From the NCBI GenBank assembly GCA_014706295.1, contig JACSVZ010000007.1, forward strand, positions 3,109,699 through 3,173,698: a stretch of 64,000 bases of DNA, given 5' to 3'. The stretch's first letter is position 1. Each line of letters begins with the position of its first letter. The position numbers were made by a program, and so were the translations under genes. Shown here piece by piece: positions 1-11,065 of this stretch. Source of the stretch: Lycocorax pyrrhopterus obiensis. Taxonomy: Eukaryota > Chordata > Aves > Passeriformes > Paradisaeidae. The notes beneath the pieces were generated by a model. That model saw only the letters and a list, made by a program, of their open reading frames with translations. It was not told the origin of the DNA and did not search any database.

Positions 1-700
1 TTTTACTGCATGTTTTTTATCCAGCCAGAGTTTTGTCATCACATATTAATTGAACAGAATTTAGGTGAGAGAGAAAAATCCTTGGAAGGAACCAGAAATG
101 GGATTCCCAAATATTTTGAAGATAAGTAGCAGTACTTTTTATCTTCCTCCTTAAACTGTAATTTACCCAAGTCTGTAAACAGTCTACCCATCATCTACAA
201 CCAGCTAAGTCAAAGAGTAACAAAACTTCTATTTGTTAAACAAGAACATATTTGACAAGCCAGAAGTCATACAGATGCCACTATAGAGAGAAGCTTTTCA
301 AAATGTATCACACAAGTAGGTACCCCAATTCAAGTAATTCCAAAACACAGTTTAGAGGAATGTATTGAAGGTGTTGGTTGCTTGTTTTGTGTTAAACTTA
401 CTCAGTGGTGGAGAACAATGACTGAAGTTAACTCATTTGTTCAGTATCTACATGGAGTCACAGGAGATTACCGACTTCAAAGGTCTCTTTAATGATAAAA
501 TTCTAGCCATTCTTTACCTCTTGGTTTTATTTGCAGTAAAAAACTCCATTCTAAGAATGGGTCCTTTCTTGGCTGCTCCCCCTCCAAAAAAGAAAAAACT
601 CACAGTGCAATAATGAACAGACAGAGAGAAAATAGGCTTTCACAAGCATTAATTCTAATCTGAAGAAATGAAATACAAATTAGTTTTCAATCTTGAATAC

Positions 701-802
701 CTATTCAAGATGTAGTTCAATGATGATTCGGCAATCAAGGATGTCAATTCCTTTTGTTTCAAACTCTGCAGTTCAGCTATAAGCGCCTTATCAAGATGGA
801 GC
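701..802 (-). other. Candidate exon of unknown gene, 102 nt, phase 2-2
   Basis: On the minus strand, a T-rich tract ending in TTTTTAG precedes 102 nt with one open frame, followed by a donor AATAG|GTATTC. The frame enters and leaves in phase 2 and encodes about 34 residues (starting LHLDKALIAEL) of helical, coiled-coil-like composition. I do not recognise the protein. The segment could be a chance open reading window in AT-rich DNA, an alternative 3' exon of CCDC34 (which would then be read in another frame with an early stop), or part of an unannotated minus-strand transcript. Confidence 0.25.
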
Positions 803-2377
803 CTAAAAACAGCAATTAGTAATCAAGCAAGTATCAGAGAGATTAAGACAGATTCTAATGACTTTGCTCATCTATCTTCAGTTCTGCATACCACTTAAAT
901 TAAGGCTACTTTAATAATGAAAACAGGACACTGAACATCAAATTTATTTGCTCAGCATTTATAACCATAACAACCTCATTTTTATCAATAAATCTAACAG
1001 TAACTCAGAAACAACAGTTCTAGTTACATAAAAAATCATGTTATTTTCATTTTTCTTCTGGAATCAAAAGCATGTTTAGAGTTATTTTAGAGTTAAAATA
1101 TTTCAACTGATACTCCTATGACTTGATAGAAGTCAACAGACGATTTAGTGTTTGCCCACAAATGACTCAAGAGGGAGAGAAAGTAAGACTATTTTTGTCC
1201 AGGAGAGATCCAGCACCTTACTGAAAATTGTACAGGCATTGTTAGGTACAGGAAAGTGCCTAACAATTGATTTTATTAAGCTTTTAATTCCTAGTGAGCT
1301 GTAAAATTTTGCCATAAACAAATATTTGTATAAACATTATTTCATGGCTTAGAATGTTCTTTGATGGTTCATTATTTCAAAATATTACTTCTAGTTCACT
1401 TACAACCTTTAAGAACCACAAAAGCTATTTACATAGATAAATACTAAATGGCTAGGATTCCTTTCTTTTCAAAAATAGTTTATGTAAAATGATTAGAAGC
1501 ATAAGAAAACTGTAACAGCATATAATTTTTAATCTATATTAAATAATTTAAAAAGTGAGCACAAACAGTGTTCAAGCTTTGCTTCCTAACCTCACCCTAA
1601 AGGACTATATTTAACAGTTAGAGCATCACAACTGAAATTGCCATACAAGAATACTGGCTTGACATACAGAAAACCAGAATTCTTTTATGCATACACAAAC
1701 ATTTTACTTCTGACATAAAAGTCTCTCACATTCACAGTATAAAGACTCTTACAGCAGTGTCTCCTGGTGCTGGATGCTCAAGATGAAGGAAAAAGTTTTA
1801 TGTATGCTCAAGTGTGCCTTACTTTCTTCATCACTACAGTACTGAGCAATGGAAAAGGATACAGACTTGTGGAGATTACAGAGATAAGATCCCTGAAAAT
1901 ACTGCCTCTTGCCAAATAAAGCATTTTCTGCACTCTACATGCAGGGCTCAGAATCAATAACCAAATTTGAAAAAGGTGAGTGCTTAATACAAATTTCAGT
2001 AAAGTATACTGCAAGTTTTGCCTCAAGAAGCACCTTTTGATATTTCTACAAGGAAATGAAGTGTTTTCCAAATAGGAGATATATACACAATCCCCAACAA
2101 AATTATATCAACCGTCAGTGCTCATGACTCTAACCTTAACTACAGATGAAATCTTGATGCAATTTTAAACATCTTAGTCACTGAACTGACATATTTATCC
2201 TTCAGTCTGTATCCAGATCCACAAATAATCTTGCGGAAACTTGAAGTGGGACAGTCTATGCAGCACAAATATCCTATAGACAGCTAAGCTTTTAAGTTCA
2301 GTTTGTCCTTGATTTGAGTGTGGTTTATAGGAAAGACTAGCCAATGAATCATCTGATTTAAATTAAAATCAGCTTAC

Positions 2378-2516
2378 TTTTCTAAACACTTGGGACATGT
2401 TCTAAGGATGACCTTATGCTTCCAAAACATAATATGATGAAGTCCAGACACAACTATGTTTTTTCGCCTGTCCTCTGGGCTGGTGTGATTACCATAAAAA
2501 AGACCTCCTATTCCCA
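2378..2516 (-). other. Candidate exon of unknown gene (weak)
   Basis: A minus-strand open frame spans 2712-2374. A possible acceptor (TTCTGTTGTCAG) lies just 5' of 2516, and a good donor (GAAAA|GTAAGC) follows 2378. The frame ends in phase 2, which fits the candidate exon at 701-802 and would join CLEK to LHLDK. Upstream in the same open frame is a hydrophobic run resembling a membrane segment, but T-rich DNA commonly produces this by chance. The protein is not recognised. Confidence 0.18.
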
Positions 2517-3826
2517 CTGACAACAGAATAGAAGTTGTTAACCAGTAAATCCACAAAGTTCCAAGGAAAATCCCAATAAGTAGAAGTTTATAGAAGTTGA
2601 AGGAGGGGGTAGGGGTAGTGACGAGGAGACAGAAGGAAAACTTCTGGTTTTGAACTGGAAGTATTTTAAGAGGCAGATCAACTCTTTCAAGCCAATGAAT
2701 AGTTACAGACACCTAGAATTTAATTTTCACTTAAATTTCATTTTGGAAGAAGAAAATGGCATTGTATGTACTGAATAATAAATCTACTTTTTGCTGTGTA
2801 ATTTAATTAGTAATATAAATAATAATAAATTAATCAAGCAGGATAGGTTCTGCTGTTTATACCAATTATCCAACCAGCATTAAGACTAAGATTAATTAGG
2901 TTAGATCCAAACATATGTTGTTCTAGGCTGAATCTGAAGAAGGAGTTCTGAAATAATGAAAACAAATGTATGAGGTCTGCCCATCCAACACAGCTAGTGC
3001 TATTGGGATATTTTTAGTGAATTTTCATCTGATTTTATTCAGAAACAGAAGTACAGAACAGTAAACAACTGGTATTGCTACAGACCATAAGACAATGAAC
3101 ACGTACGCCCATCAACTACCAGAGGCTGAACATGCCCTGGTCTCCCAAGCGTTCCCAATTCTGCCATCCAGTGCATATGCTCACTTGGTGTGACACAGCT
3201 GTACAGAGCCCCATTGAGATCAGGATTCTGTCTGTTTCTGACCTTGGACTCAGGCATCGCCCTCAAGAGAACTTAGAAATCTTTTGATCCCACCCAGAAA
3301 TTAATTATTGAATGAAGGAATTCCCAATTACTAATTTTGGTCTACTAGGAATTTCTTCAATCTGGCCCCAAACCTCAATGATCCCTCTAAACCTTACCAT
3401 GCTCTTTGCCTGTTCATGGTGATATTTAACTAAATCCTTCTTCTGGCTCTACTTGGTGTACAAGACATTGCACACAGTCAAGGTGTACACTTAACCCAAA
3501 ATGTCTGGACACTGAACCTGGGAAGTCTGGGTACATTAAAGTCCAAAACCCCAGCTATAATTAGCAGAAAGCTACTGCCCAAGATGTACACCAATTATCA
3601 GTTATCTGACTACTCAGAAAACAAATCCCTTTGTACCTTACAGAAAAAAAACCATCAGCCTTAAAAAATGTTTAGCTATTTTGGCATGTTTTTATAATTT
3701 TCAATTAAAGCAGCCATTTACTCAGCAAACTAAAAGCATGGATGTCCAAACAGACTGAGTAAATTTTACATAGGCTTACTCAAGCATGGCATATACTAGA
3801 ATATTTCCAGCCCATGCAATATTTAC

Positions 3827-3934
3827 CTCTTCTCTTTTTTTCTGGACCCATTCCTTGTGTTTCTCTTCAGCTATCCTTTTTCTTCTTTCACATTCTTGAT
3901 TTTGCTTCATTTTCTCAAGCTGTACATTCATTTC
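3827..3934 (-). CDS. CCDC34: CCDC34 exon 3
   Basis: The exon is 108 nt, phase 0 to 0, with acceptor CTTTAATTAG| and donor GAG|GTAAAT. It encodes 36 charged residues including EMNVQLEKMKQNQ and IAEEKHKEWVQKK. The KEWVQKK block matches the human protein closely by recall. This is the start of the coiled-coil region. Confidence 0.9.
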
Positions 3935-6900
3935 CTAATTAAAGAAAAAGTATACATCTCAAATCTGTGGTGACCGTTTACAGCAGTACTGTAAATAGTA
4001 TTATGGCAATAGTGCTGCAGTTAAAACAATGTAAGCATTAGATTTTGGTATTTTTCCTTCACTAAGATTTTAGAGAAGATGAATGACAGTCAACACAGAT
4101 ATATTATGAAATAAAACCAATGGAAATGTATAATTTTTAGGATATTAACTGGAAATACATAATTTAACTAGGTCTTTGAAGAAATTAAATGTATCAAAGT
4201 ACTCCTCAGTTTATTGAAATGCCTTTTTAGTCAGCAGAATCTTAATCTGCAGCAGTACTTTCCTACCATATTTAAACTTTACATTGTGTACTGCTCTGCA
4301 CTGTGGAAGGTATCAAAAGCTAAGTGAAGTATTATTCACCTGTGATTTTTAGTACCAGAACTACTACAACTTTAGGGCTTAACCCAAAACTTACTGAAGC
4401 CAAAATTATTGCAGATTCTAGCAAACTTTGAAACAGAAGTTTTATTTTGAAGATGAGAGAAGAAATTCCAAAGTATCTTTATATGACATACAGTATATAT
4501 GCAATCACTTGTATCTCTCCAGTGAAGTTAATAAAGAAAAAACAACTAAGGAGACAATTTGAGATGTCTAGCTTCTCCAACAGTAGCATTAACAAAAAGT
4601 CCTAATTTTCAATGAAAATTCATACCTTCAAACACAGACAGATGGAATTATTTCCATGAAACTGATTTTATGGTCCCTGAACTGCAGCCAGGTTCAGAGA
4701 GGACCCCCTTTTCTTATGACATTGAATTTCTGTTTAGTAGGAAATCAAGAGAAGCTTACAGAAAGCTCAAACACCCACAATACAGACACAGTTTGAAAAT
4801 ACAGTTGTTGCTGTATTGACGCAAAGTTACAGCAAGTAACATCTCCTTTGAGTTCCAAGACACCTGTATTGCAGGTATCCTGGTTTCTGTAAAAGGTGAT
4901 GGCACTGTAAGTACCTTAGAAGAACCAACCTAATTCCACTCCAAATGTTTATCCACATTTTTGACATCCAGGGCAGACTTGGTGCTAATGTCATCAAAAG
5001 ATCTGGGACTTCTCAGTTGTTTCTCAGGATATTAGTTTAGAATACTTTTAATACGCAAACATAGCAATAATTTTTTATATAAATATCACATATTTCATTC
5101 TCTTTTGGCATCTTAGAGAAGTGTTGATTATATTTTTCCCCCAAATATAAGCTTTCCACTCTGCCTTGCTGCAGTTTGACATCTAATGTTTTCAAAATCT
5201 CACAAACTAAAAATATTTACCTATATGACTATCTTCTACATGGCATCAAGTAATGCTTGTCCTATGACCGTTCTTAATACTTAGTTGAGAGACATCTGCT
5301 AGCTTACATTTACATTACCAATCCAGAATATAAATGGGAAGTCATGAAACGTTTGGTGGATATTAATGGATCAAAACATATTCCTCAAGTTTAATGAACT
5401 ACTTTGGTATACTGCTGACCTTTAAAATATTGTTCCTGAACCTTCCAGTGGTACATGTTTTATAAACAACATGAAGTAGCCCACGTAAAACAGCTGTATG
5501 CTATATTCACTTTACAGATAATCACAGAAAGTCCAGGAAAACATTCCAGGTCAAATAGTTAATCAGTAACTAAAGTGAGAAATTATCTAATTTTGATGTG
5601 ATTGTTCTAATCACTACCCAATACTTCCCATTTGATTTTCAACAACAGTATCATTTAATCAACTGCAACTACAAACAGAATAATTACGAAAAGATAGAGT
5701 GCTCTCACTTAATTGTGTCCCAGCCCTGGTTCTCAAGAACCGTTCATCTGCAAGGGGGCAAAAGACAGAATGAGGGGGAAAAAATGTTGTAACAGGGATC
5801 CCTATCCTGGGAAAGGACACCAAACAGTTGTAAAATTACATGCTAAGTGAGTAACACCACTGTGCCTCAAAACTAACCTAGCTTGGCATACTTACAATCA
5901 GCACACACCCTATTTTCTTCTACAACCTACATGCAGGCATACATACCCATGATGAAAATCAAGGTAGTAATTATATACATGTTTTAATCTTCTAAAATCG
6001 AACCATTACCTGACAATTGGAAAGCAAAATACTATACAGCACCAGTTCAATGAAGCATAACATTTAGCAAAAGAGAATGCACACAACATGAATCATGCCA
6101 GCACTGACAAACAAACACTTTGGAGGCCTAAGACACTAAAAAAAAGGGAAAAACAACTACTCGTGTTTCTACAACCAAAGGAAAAGAAAATCCTGTGTTT
6201 GCTATCTTCTATTAGACTTAGAATCAAGCCAATTTGATGTAATCACCTCTGCAGCTCTAGCTTGTAAGCGGGCACGGAGTTCCTTCTCTTTGCCAATGAA
6301 CCATTCTTCCCATGGTGAAAGGTTATCTTTCAAAGGTGACACTTTTCTCCCCGCTGCTATTTCAGAGTGCTCAGCCTTCCTGCATTAAAAACAAGAAACA
6401 CAAGAGAATATTATTTATAATGTGTTTGACTGAAAAGTTAAGCAGTGTTACTGTCTTGAAAAAGTACTTTTCTTTTATGGCATAATGTGACAACAATGAC
6501 ATAATTTTTCTACTTGCTTAGTAAATCTCCCTAATGGATAAATGGCATTTATAATGCACCTCTGACCATCCCCCTTACATTCTACATTTTACTTATTAAA
6601 TTCTAGCTTGTTAGTGATTCTGAACTGATCTAAACAGATCCAAACATTTTTTAGGAATTAAACAAAAAGAACACCTTTCAGGAACTAAACAAAAAGATTA
6701 CCAGTAACATCAAAGTGTCACTTTCCTTCTCACATATGGAAGCCAAGGAAAAATAGATGTAACACTAACATCCTATCCTTGGTCACAAGAAGGTCCATGT
6801 ATCTAGTAGTCTTCTGTAGATGCTGAAAAGTTTCAGCAGAGAAATTTTCCAGCTTTCTGCAGCATTCTGTGAGAGTTCTGTGTTTCTCATGAAAGCTATG

Positions 6901-9900
6901 AAAAACTCTGCTATGGGTTTTTGTAAACTAATTCTTTATCTTGCACCTGCTGTTGTTTGGTCAGGGTTGTTATGGTATACTGAAGAAAGTATTTTCAAAT
7001 GAATGTTTTACAGCCTCTACCAATCAATTCTAGGAGGTGGATGCTCAGTGACCAATGACCTTATGCCATGCTAGTGACCCAAGTTATATAAACTGATTTA
7101 AAATTAATTAAATAAGCCATTATTGCTCCCGGACTTGGACTTTGCATTGTAATTTCTCCCCGGCTGCAGTGCACCAGCGACAGTCTTCAGCAAAAGCAAA
7201 GCAAAAGCTAGAATGTATTTTCCTCATTCCAGACGTATACAAGTGGATTCATGGTATCAAGCAACCTCAGCATTAAGAATCCATTCATTATGAATGCATC
7301 CATTCAATCCAATAAATTTTCCACTTTAAAATGCTTTCACAGGAAATGTGCTTAAGAAATACAGCTAGCATACAATACTTGATGGTATTATTCAAGGTTC
7401 TATTAGACATTTAATAGGATATCTTACATAAGTCACTCATAACTTCCTTACTCATTACTAATGCAGCAATCCTACCCCTGGTCAGAAATATCTTTTATAA
7501 TATTCTATACATGTAAGTAACACAGTATACTAGGGTCCAAGTCAGCAAAATTTGAAAACATGCCAAGAGATTTCTTTAAAAGATTTCTTCTATCTGCCAC
7601 AGAATTTTTTCTTGAGAACAAAGCAGTGAAACTAGACTTCATTTTAGTATTTCATATGGATGTAGAGACTCTGGAAATACCTACCTACATACATACTTCA
7701 CTACAGTGAGGAATTCTGTTTGCTGAATCTAAGCTACCAAAGAAGCACCCAACAAGCATATTATGCTAATGCTCAAGAAATCAATCTTTTAAATAAAAGA
7801 TATCTGGGCTTTATCAATATAAAAGTACAACATATTCACAGGACACAGCAATACTCTGATACTCTATTGCAAAACATTTTCTGTCCCAATCATCTTTAGA
7901 ATGCGTTTCTGTGGTAGAAAGCATTTGGGGACAACACCAGTGCTAGGGAGTTTTGTCCTACTCTTCTCTGTTGTTTTACCCATATGTATTTGCGCTAGCA
8001 GGACCATTTGCTGGTCAAGTCAGGGGAACTGATTTACACTGAAACCTACCTAGAACAGGTTTATCTCCCTGGACAAACCCACTTTTACAGTGTGCTGCCA
8101 CAGAGATGCAGAATAACAGAACTGACTGGGACACCCTGACACACAGACAATGCAAGGACAGAAGCAGCACAGATCAAACACTCACAAGCCCAGCACAGTC
8201 CAACACATTCTGCTGCACCCTAGGGCTTTTATGCTACAGGATTAATAAAGACCAAAAATTTAACAGAGACAGCTTTTAAACACATACATATAATAACAGA
8301 TGCCACTTAAGAATGCCTAATAACACATTTTGTAAGGAAATAAGTCTCTGAAAGTTTATTAAAGGATAAAAGTATTATACATTCACATTAAGGAAAAAAC
8401 CCCATAACTTTGCACAGACTTGACATTTTGGGCAGGGATACTTCCTCAATACATTCCTTTGCTTTGCATGATTTGCATTATGGCACCTAGTACTGGAACA
8501 TGGCTGACAAATGAAACCAACCTTAGAAAAAGTACTAGGAGAATGAATAAATTAAGAAAAATAATATTTACTATGTCTTCTCTTGTATCAGTACTCATGA
8601 AATTCAAGCTGTCAACTTCTCAAAAAAGTTATTCACAGTAATAGATTAAAAACGTACTGTAGACAAGTAAGAAATAACAGAAAATGAAGCTTAAACAGAG
8701 GAAAACACAAACTCAGTATTAAGACCTGCTAGGAGAAATACTTCTCCAATACTGTGTCTAAAGCTCTCTGACTGCACCAGAACCCAGCCTTTCTTGGTGT
8801 GCATTGCAGCCACCAGTCACACTCTCTCTGGCACACCAACCATGTATTTTGAACCACACAGACCTTGAATTTCACAGGACCATTTTCTGAAATTCTAGTT
8901 TGTTCACAGTTACGAACTTCTTCAAAATAATTAAGATAATAGACTTCTTAAGATACCCCATTCTCAAGTGCACATTTATTTCTAAATAAGTATCTTAAAT
9001 CAAACTGGACGCATTTGGCATTAGACCTGAAGTCTGATTAATAGACAACAGTGATTATCATTTGCCATATATTCACTGAGGTCACACCATCAAACGTAAC
9101 ACTGATCCACAATGAAAGTATGAAAATGCCTAACCCCATTTCACAAGGCCTTCTTTTTACCCTTTCTCTTTTGCAAATATTGCATTTCCCACATTGAGTA
9201 TCCACCTCCGGTTAATTTTTGTGTAGTTTTAAGAGGACAACAACAACAACAAAAAGATTCAGAGTGTATGTGTACATGGGGGTCTATATAAGAAGTGGTT
9301 TTTATTATTATACTTCTGAGATCTTGGCAGCTATACACAGAAGCTGCTATATGAATACTTGGTAGGCACTTAGTACAACACAGCAGCAGCGTTACTCAGA
9401 AGCAGTGTCTGCATCAGCAAAGCATGTATTTTGCCCACAGTTTAATAAGACTCTGCCAACTCAGGCCCTAAAACAGGTTGTCTTCAGCTGCATCTTACTG
9501 CTGCCAGAGAATACTGCAGCAACAGGCCCAAGAGTTGGGAGCTATTTCAAATAGCCTCTCAAGGTGCAAAGACATGGTGTAGCTTGAACAAATTGCAACA
9601 GAACTTTAAGGTGCATGAACAAAATTGCTTATTGGGAAGTATATGGAGAAGTAATAGAAAAACTGAAAGAGAAGGGACCATGAACTAGCTGATCTCTTCA
9701 CTCTGAAGCTTCTGACTACACTTAAACACTCTTTCCCTGGATTTTTAGCACCTTTCCCAAGAAACGCTTTGAAGTAAAATTCAGTGTGATCCATATTCCT
9801 TCACTGCTCTCCATGGAAATTTGAGAACCATGCTGGGAAACCTACACCCCCGTAAAGCTCTGCTGTCCTTTCTTTACTCCACCAGCACTTTTAGCTCAGT

Positions 9901-10817
9901 TCAGCCTTGCTAGTTACATTCACCACTAGTTAATGCATAAGTCTGTGAAGTTTCCATCACAAAGTGGCATTCCAGAATAGGACAGGCACTCCCTGCTCTT
10001 CCCCCTTCTGTTTTAAAGGGAAGAATAAGAATTATTTATTCTGCTGTCAAGCCAGCGAGATCCCAAGTAAAAAGAAGGTGTATTATGCTTGCATATAATT
10101 AAAATGGAATAAGATGTAAGCCACAGGAGCAGGAGCTGTGCAACACATGCATATAAAGCTGACTCTGGACCCAGCTACGTACACTATGAAGAAGAACCCT
10201 TTAGTCTGCAACTGCTTTTAAATTAAGGCAGGAAAGATTGTAGCTTTTCACCAGGCTCAAGCCAACTGCCTATAAACAATTCATGAGCCCATAAAAATAC
10301 TCAGCTGTCCACTTAGACGACTTTCCAAGACACCAAAAAAAAAAAAAAAAAGGGGGAACAAAGTGCTTAAAGCACTTATCTATGCAAACAAGCCTGTATT
10401 TATGTAAAATAATCTTCTGTCCTCAAGGTCTCCAGGGGAGGGAAATGAGTGCAGGGGCCCGGCTGGTCACCAAAGGGCAGCCCCGAGCTCCCTGCTCGAG
10501 CCCGGTCCCCGCCGCAGGGGTTACCTATCGCCTGCCGGGCTCCGGGAGGCCGCCACCCGCTCCTCCTCCTCACAGCCCGGGGAGCTGGCGCGAGACGCGA
10601 GGGAGAGCGGGGAGCCTCTGGAGGGGCTGAGGGGGTCCTCGCCCTCAGAGAGCGGCGGGCTGAGGACGGTGGCCCCGCCGTTCCTGGTGCTGCCGCAGCG
10701 CCGGGCGCCACTGCTCATGGCGGGAGCCACCGGCGGGAGGCGGCGGCGGTTACCGGCAGGGGCGGTCCGGCCCGAACTCCCGACGGCCCCCGCGGCCCCA
10801 GCAACCGGGTCTCCCAT
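3827..10817 (-). CDS. CCDC34: CCDC34, coiled-coil domain protein, 5' part (exons 1-3)
   Basis: Three exons on the minus strand (10817-10525, 6379-6247, 3934-3827) join in frame, with phase 2 then phase 0. Exon 1 is an alanine-, serine- and proline-rich leader with an acidic patch (CEEEER). Exon 2 carries the family hallmark SPWEEWFIGKEKE, and exon 3 carries IAEEKHKEWVQKK, the start of the long charged coiled coil typical of CCDC34 (Pfam DUF4207/CCDC34). The start is uncertain: ATG at 10817 (GCC ATG G context) or the in-frame ATG at 10718, also in good context. Later coiled-coil exons are outside the window. In mammals the protein has been linked to sperm flagellum formation. Its position directly downstream of LGR4 on the same strand matches the human order. 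The product identity is strong; the 5' end is less sure. Confidence 0.88.
3935..6246 (-). other. CCDC34: CCDC34 intron 2
   Basis: A 2312-nt AT-rich intron. I see no exon, RNA gene or recognisable repeat. A plus-strand 64-codon frame at 5598-5792 has no coding character. Confidence 0.75.
6247..6379 (-). CDS. CCDC34: CCDC34 exon 2
   Basis: The exon is 133 nt with acceptor TTTTTAATGCAG| and donor GCAGAG|GTGATT. It begins by completing a split Arg codon (AG|G) from exon 1 and ends in phase 0. It encodes 44 residues containing LSPWEEWFIGKEKELRARLQ, the most conserved N-terminal block of CCDC34. The donor is weak at positions +4 to +6 (GTGATT against the usual GTRAGT), although the exon's identity is clear from the protein. 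Confidence 0.9.
6380..10524 (-). other. CCDC34: CCDC34 intron 1
   Basis: A 4145-nt intron. It is AT-rich apart from the CpG island at its 5' edge, with a short (CAA)n run near 9237 and an A17 tract at 10335-10351. No exon or mobile element is recognised. Confidence 0.7.
10335..10351 (+). repeat. Homopolymer A17
   Basis: Seventeen consecutive A residues followed directly by G5. It lies about 90 bases 3' of the CpG island with respect to CCDC34 transcription. No retroposon body was recognised next to it, so it is listed only as a simple repeat. It is likely polymorphic and prone to sequencing error. Confidence 0.95.
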
Positions 10818-11065
10818 GGCCACGCCCCTCCCGTCCCTGCCCGCCTGGCGCCGCCCCGCCGCCCTTCCGCCCTACCCCGAGGCGCCGGGTGCCCGCGCAG
10901 CCCTGCTGCCTGCGGTGCGGCGCGGGCCGAGGCTGTGCCTGGGAAGAGACACCGGGAAAAGATGGGGTCAGAACCGGCGGCCCCTGATACGCTGTTGACC
11001 AGTGAGTCGAGTCCTCCCAGCACATGGGATCTGACGGAGGCACCCCGGTCCAGGAGAGGCAGCAG
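10440..11065. promoter_or_regulatory. CCDC34: CpG island, CCDC34 promoter and exon 1
   Basis: Base composition changes sharply from AT-rich flanks to GC-rich, CpG-dense sequence over roughly 620 bases, the only such block in the window. It contains CCDC34 exon 1 and the likely transcription start, which should lie above 10817 on the minus strand. No TATA box was identified; a broad CpG-island start is expected. Overlapping open frames on both strands are a by-product of the low density of stop codons. Confidence 0.85.
10525..10817 (-). CDS. CCDC34: CCDC34 exon 1 (coding part)
   Basis: The reading frame runs from ATG at 10817 (GTGGCC ATG G) to a donor CGATAG|GTAACC, ending in phase 2, which fits exon 2. 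An alternative in-frame ATG at 10718 would remove the first 33 residues. The N-terminus is low-complexity and poorly conserved in the family, so the call rests on the frame, the splice match to exon 2 and the CpG island. The segment SPPLSEGEDPLSPS and the acidic EEEE patch resemble the Ser-rich and acidic leader of the mammalian protein only in general character. Confidence 0.7.

Larger units (their letters stand above)
1..3826 (-). other. CCDC34: CCDC34 intron 3 (left part of window)
   Basis: This stretch lies 3' of CCDC34 exon 3 on the minus strand. I looked on the minus strand for the lysine- and glutamate-rich coiled-coil exons that should follow exon 3 and found none, so the rest of the gene probably lies below position 1. 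The sequence is AT-rich and mostly featureless. Two exon-like segments at 701-802 and 2378-2516 are listed separately. They cannot continue the CCDC34 frame, because exon 3 ends in phase 0 and the 701-802 segment needs a phase-2 donor. Confidence 0.6.
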
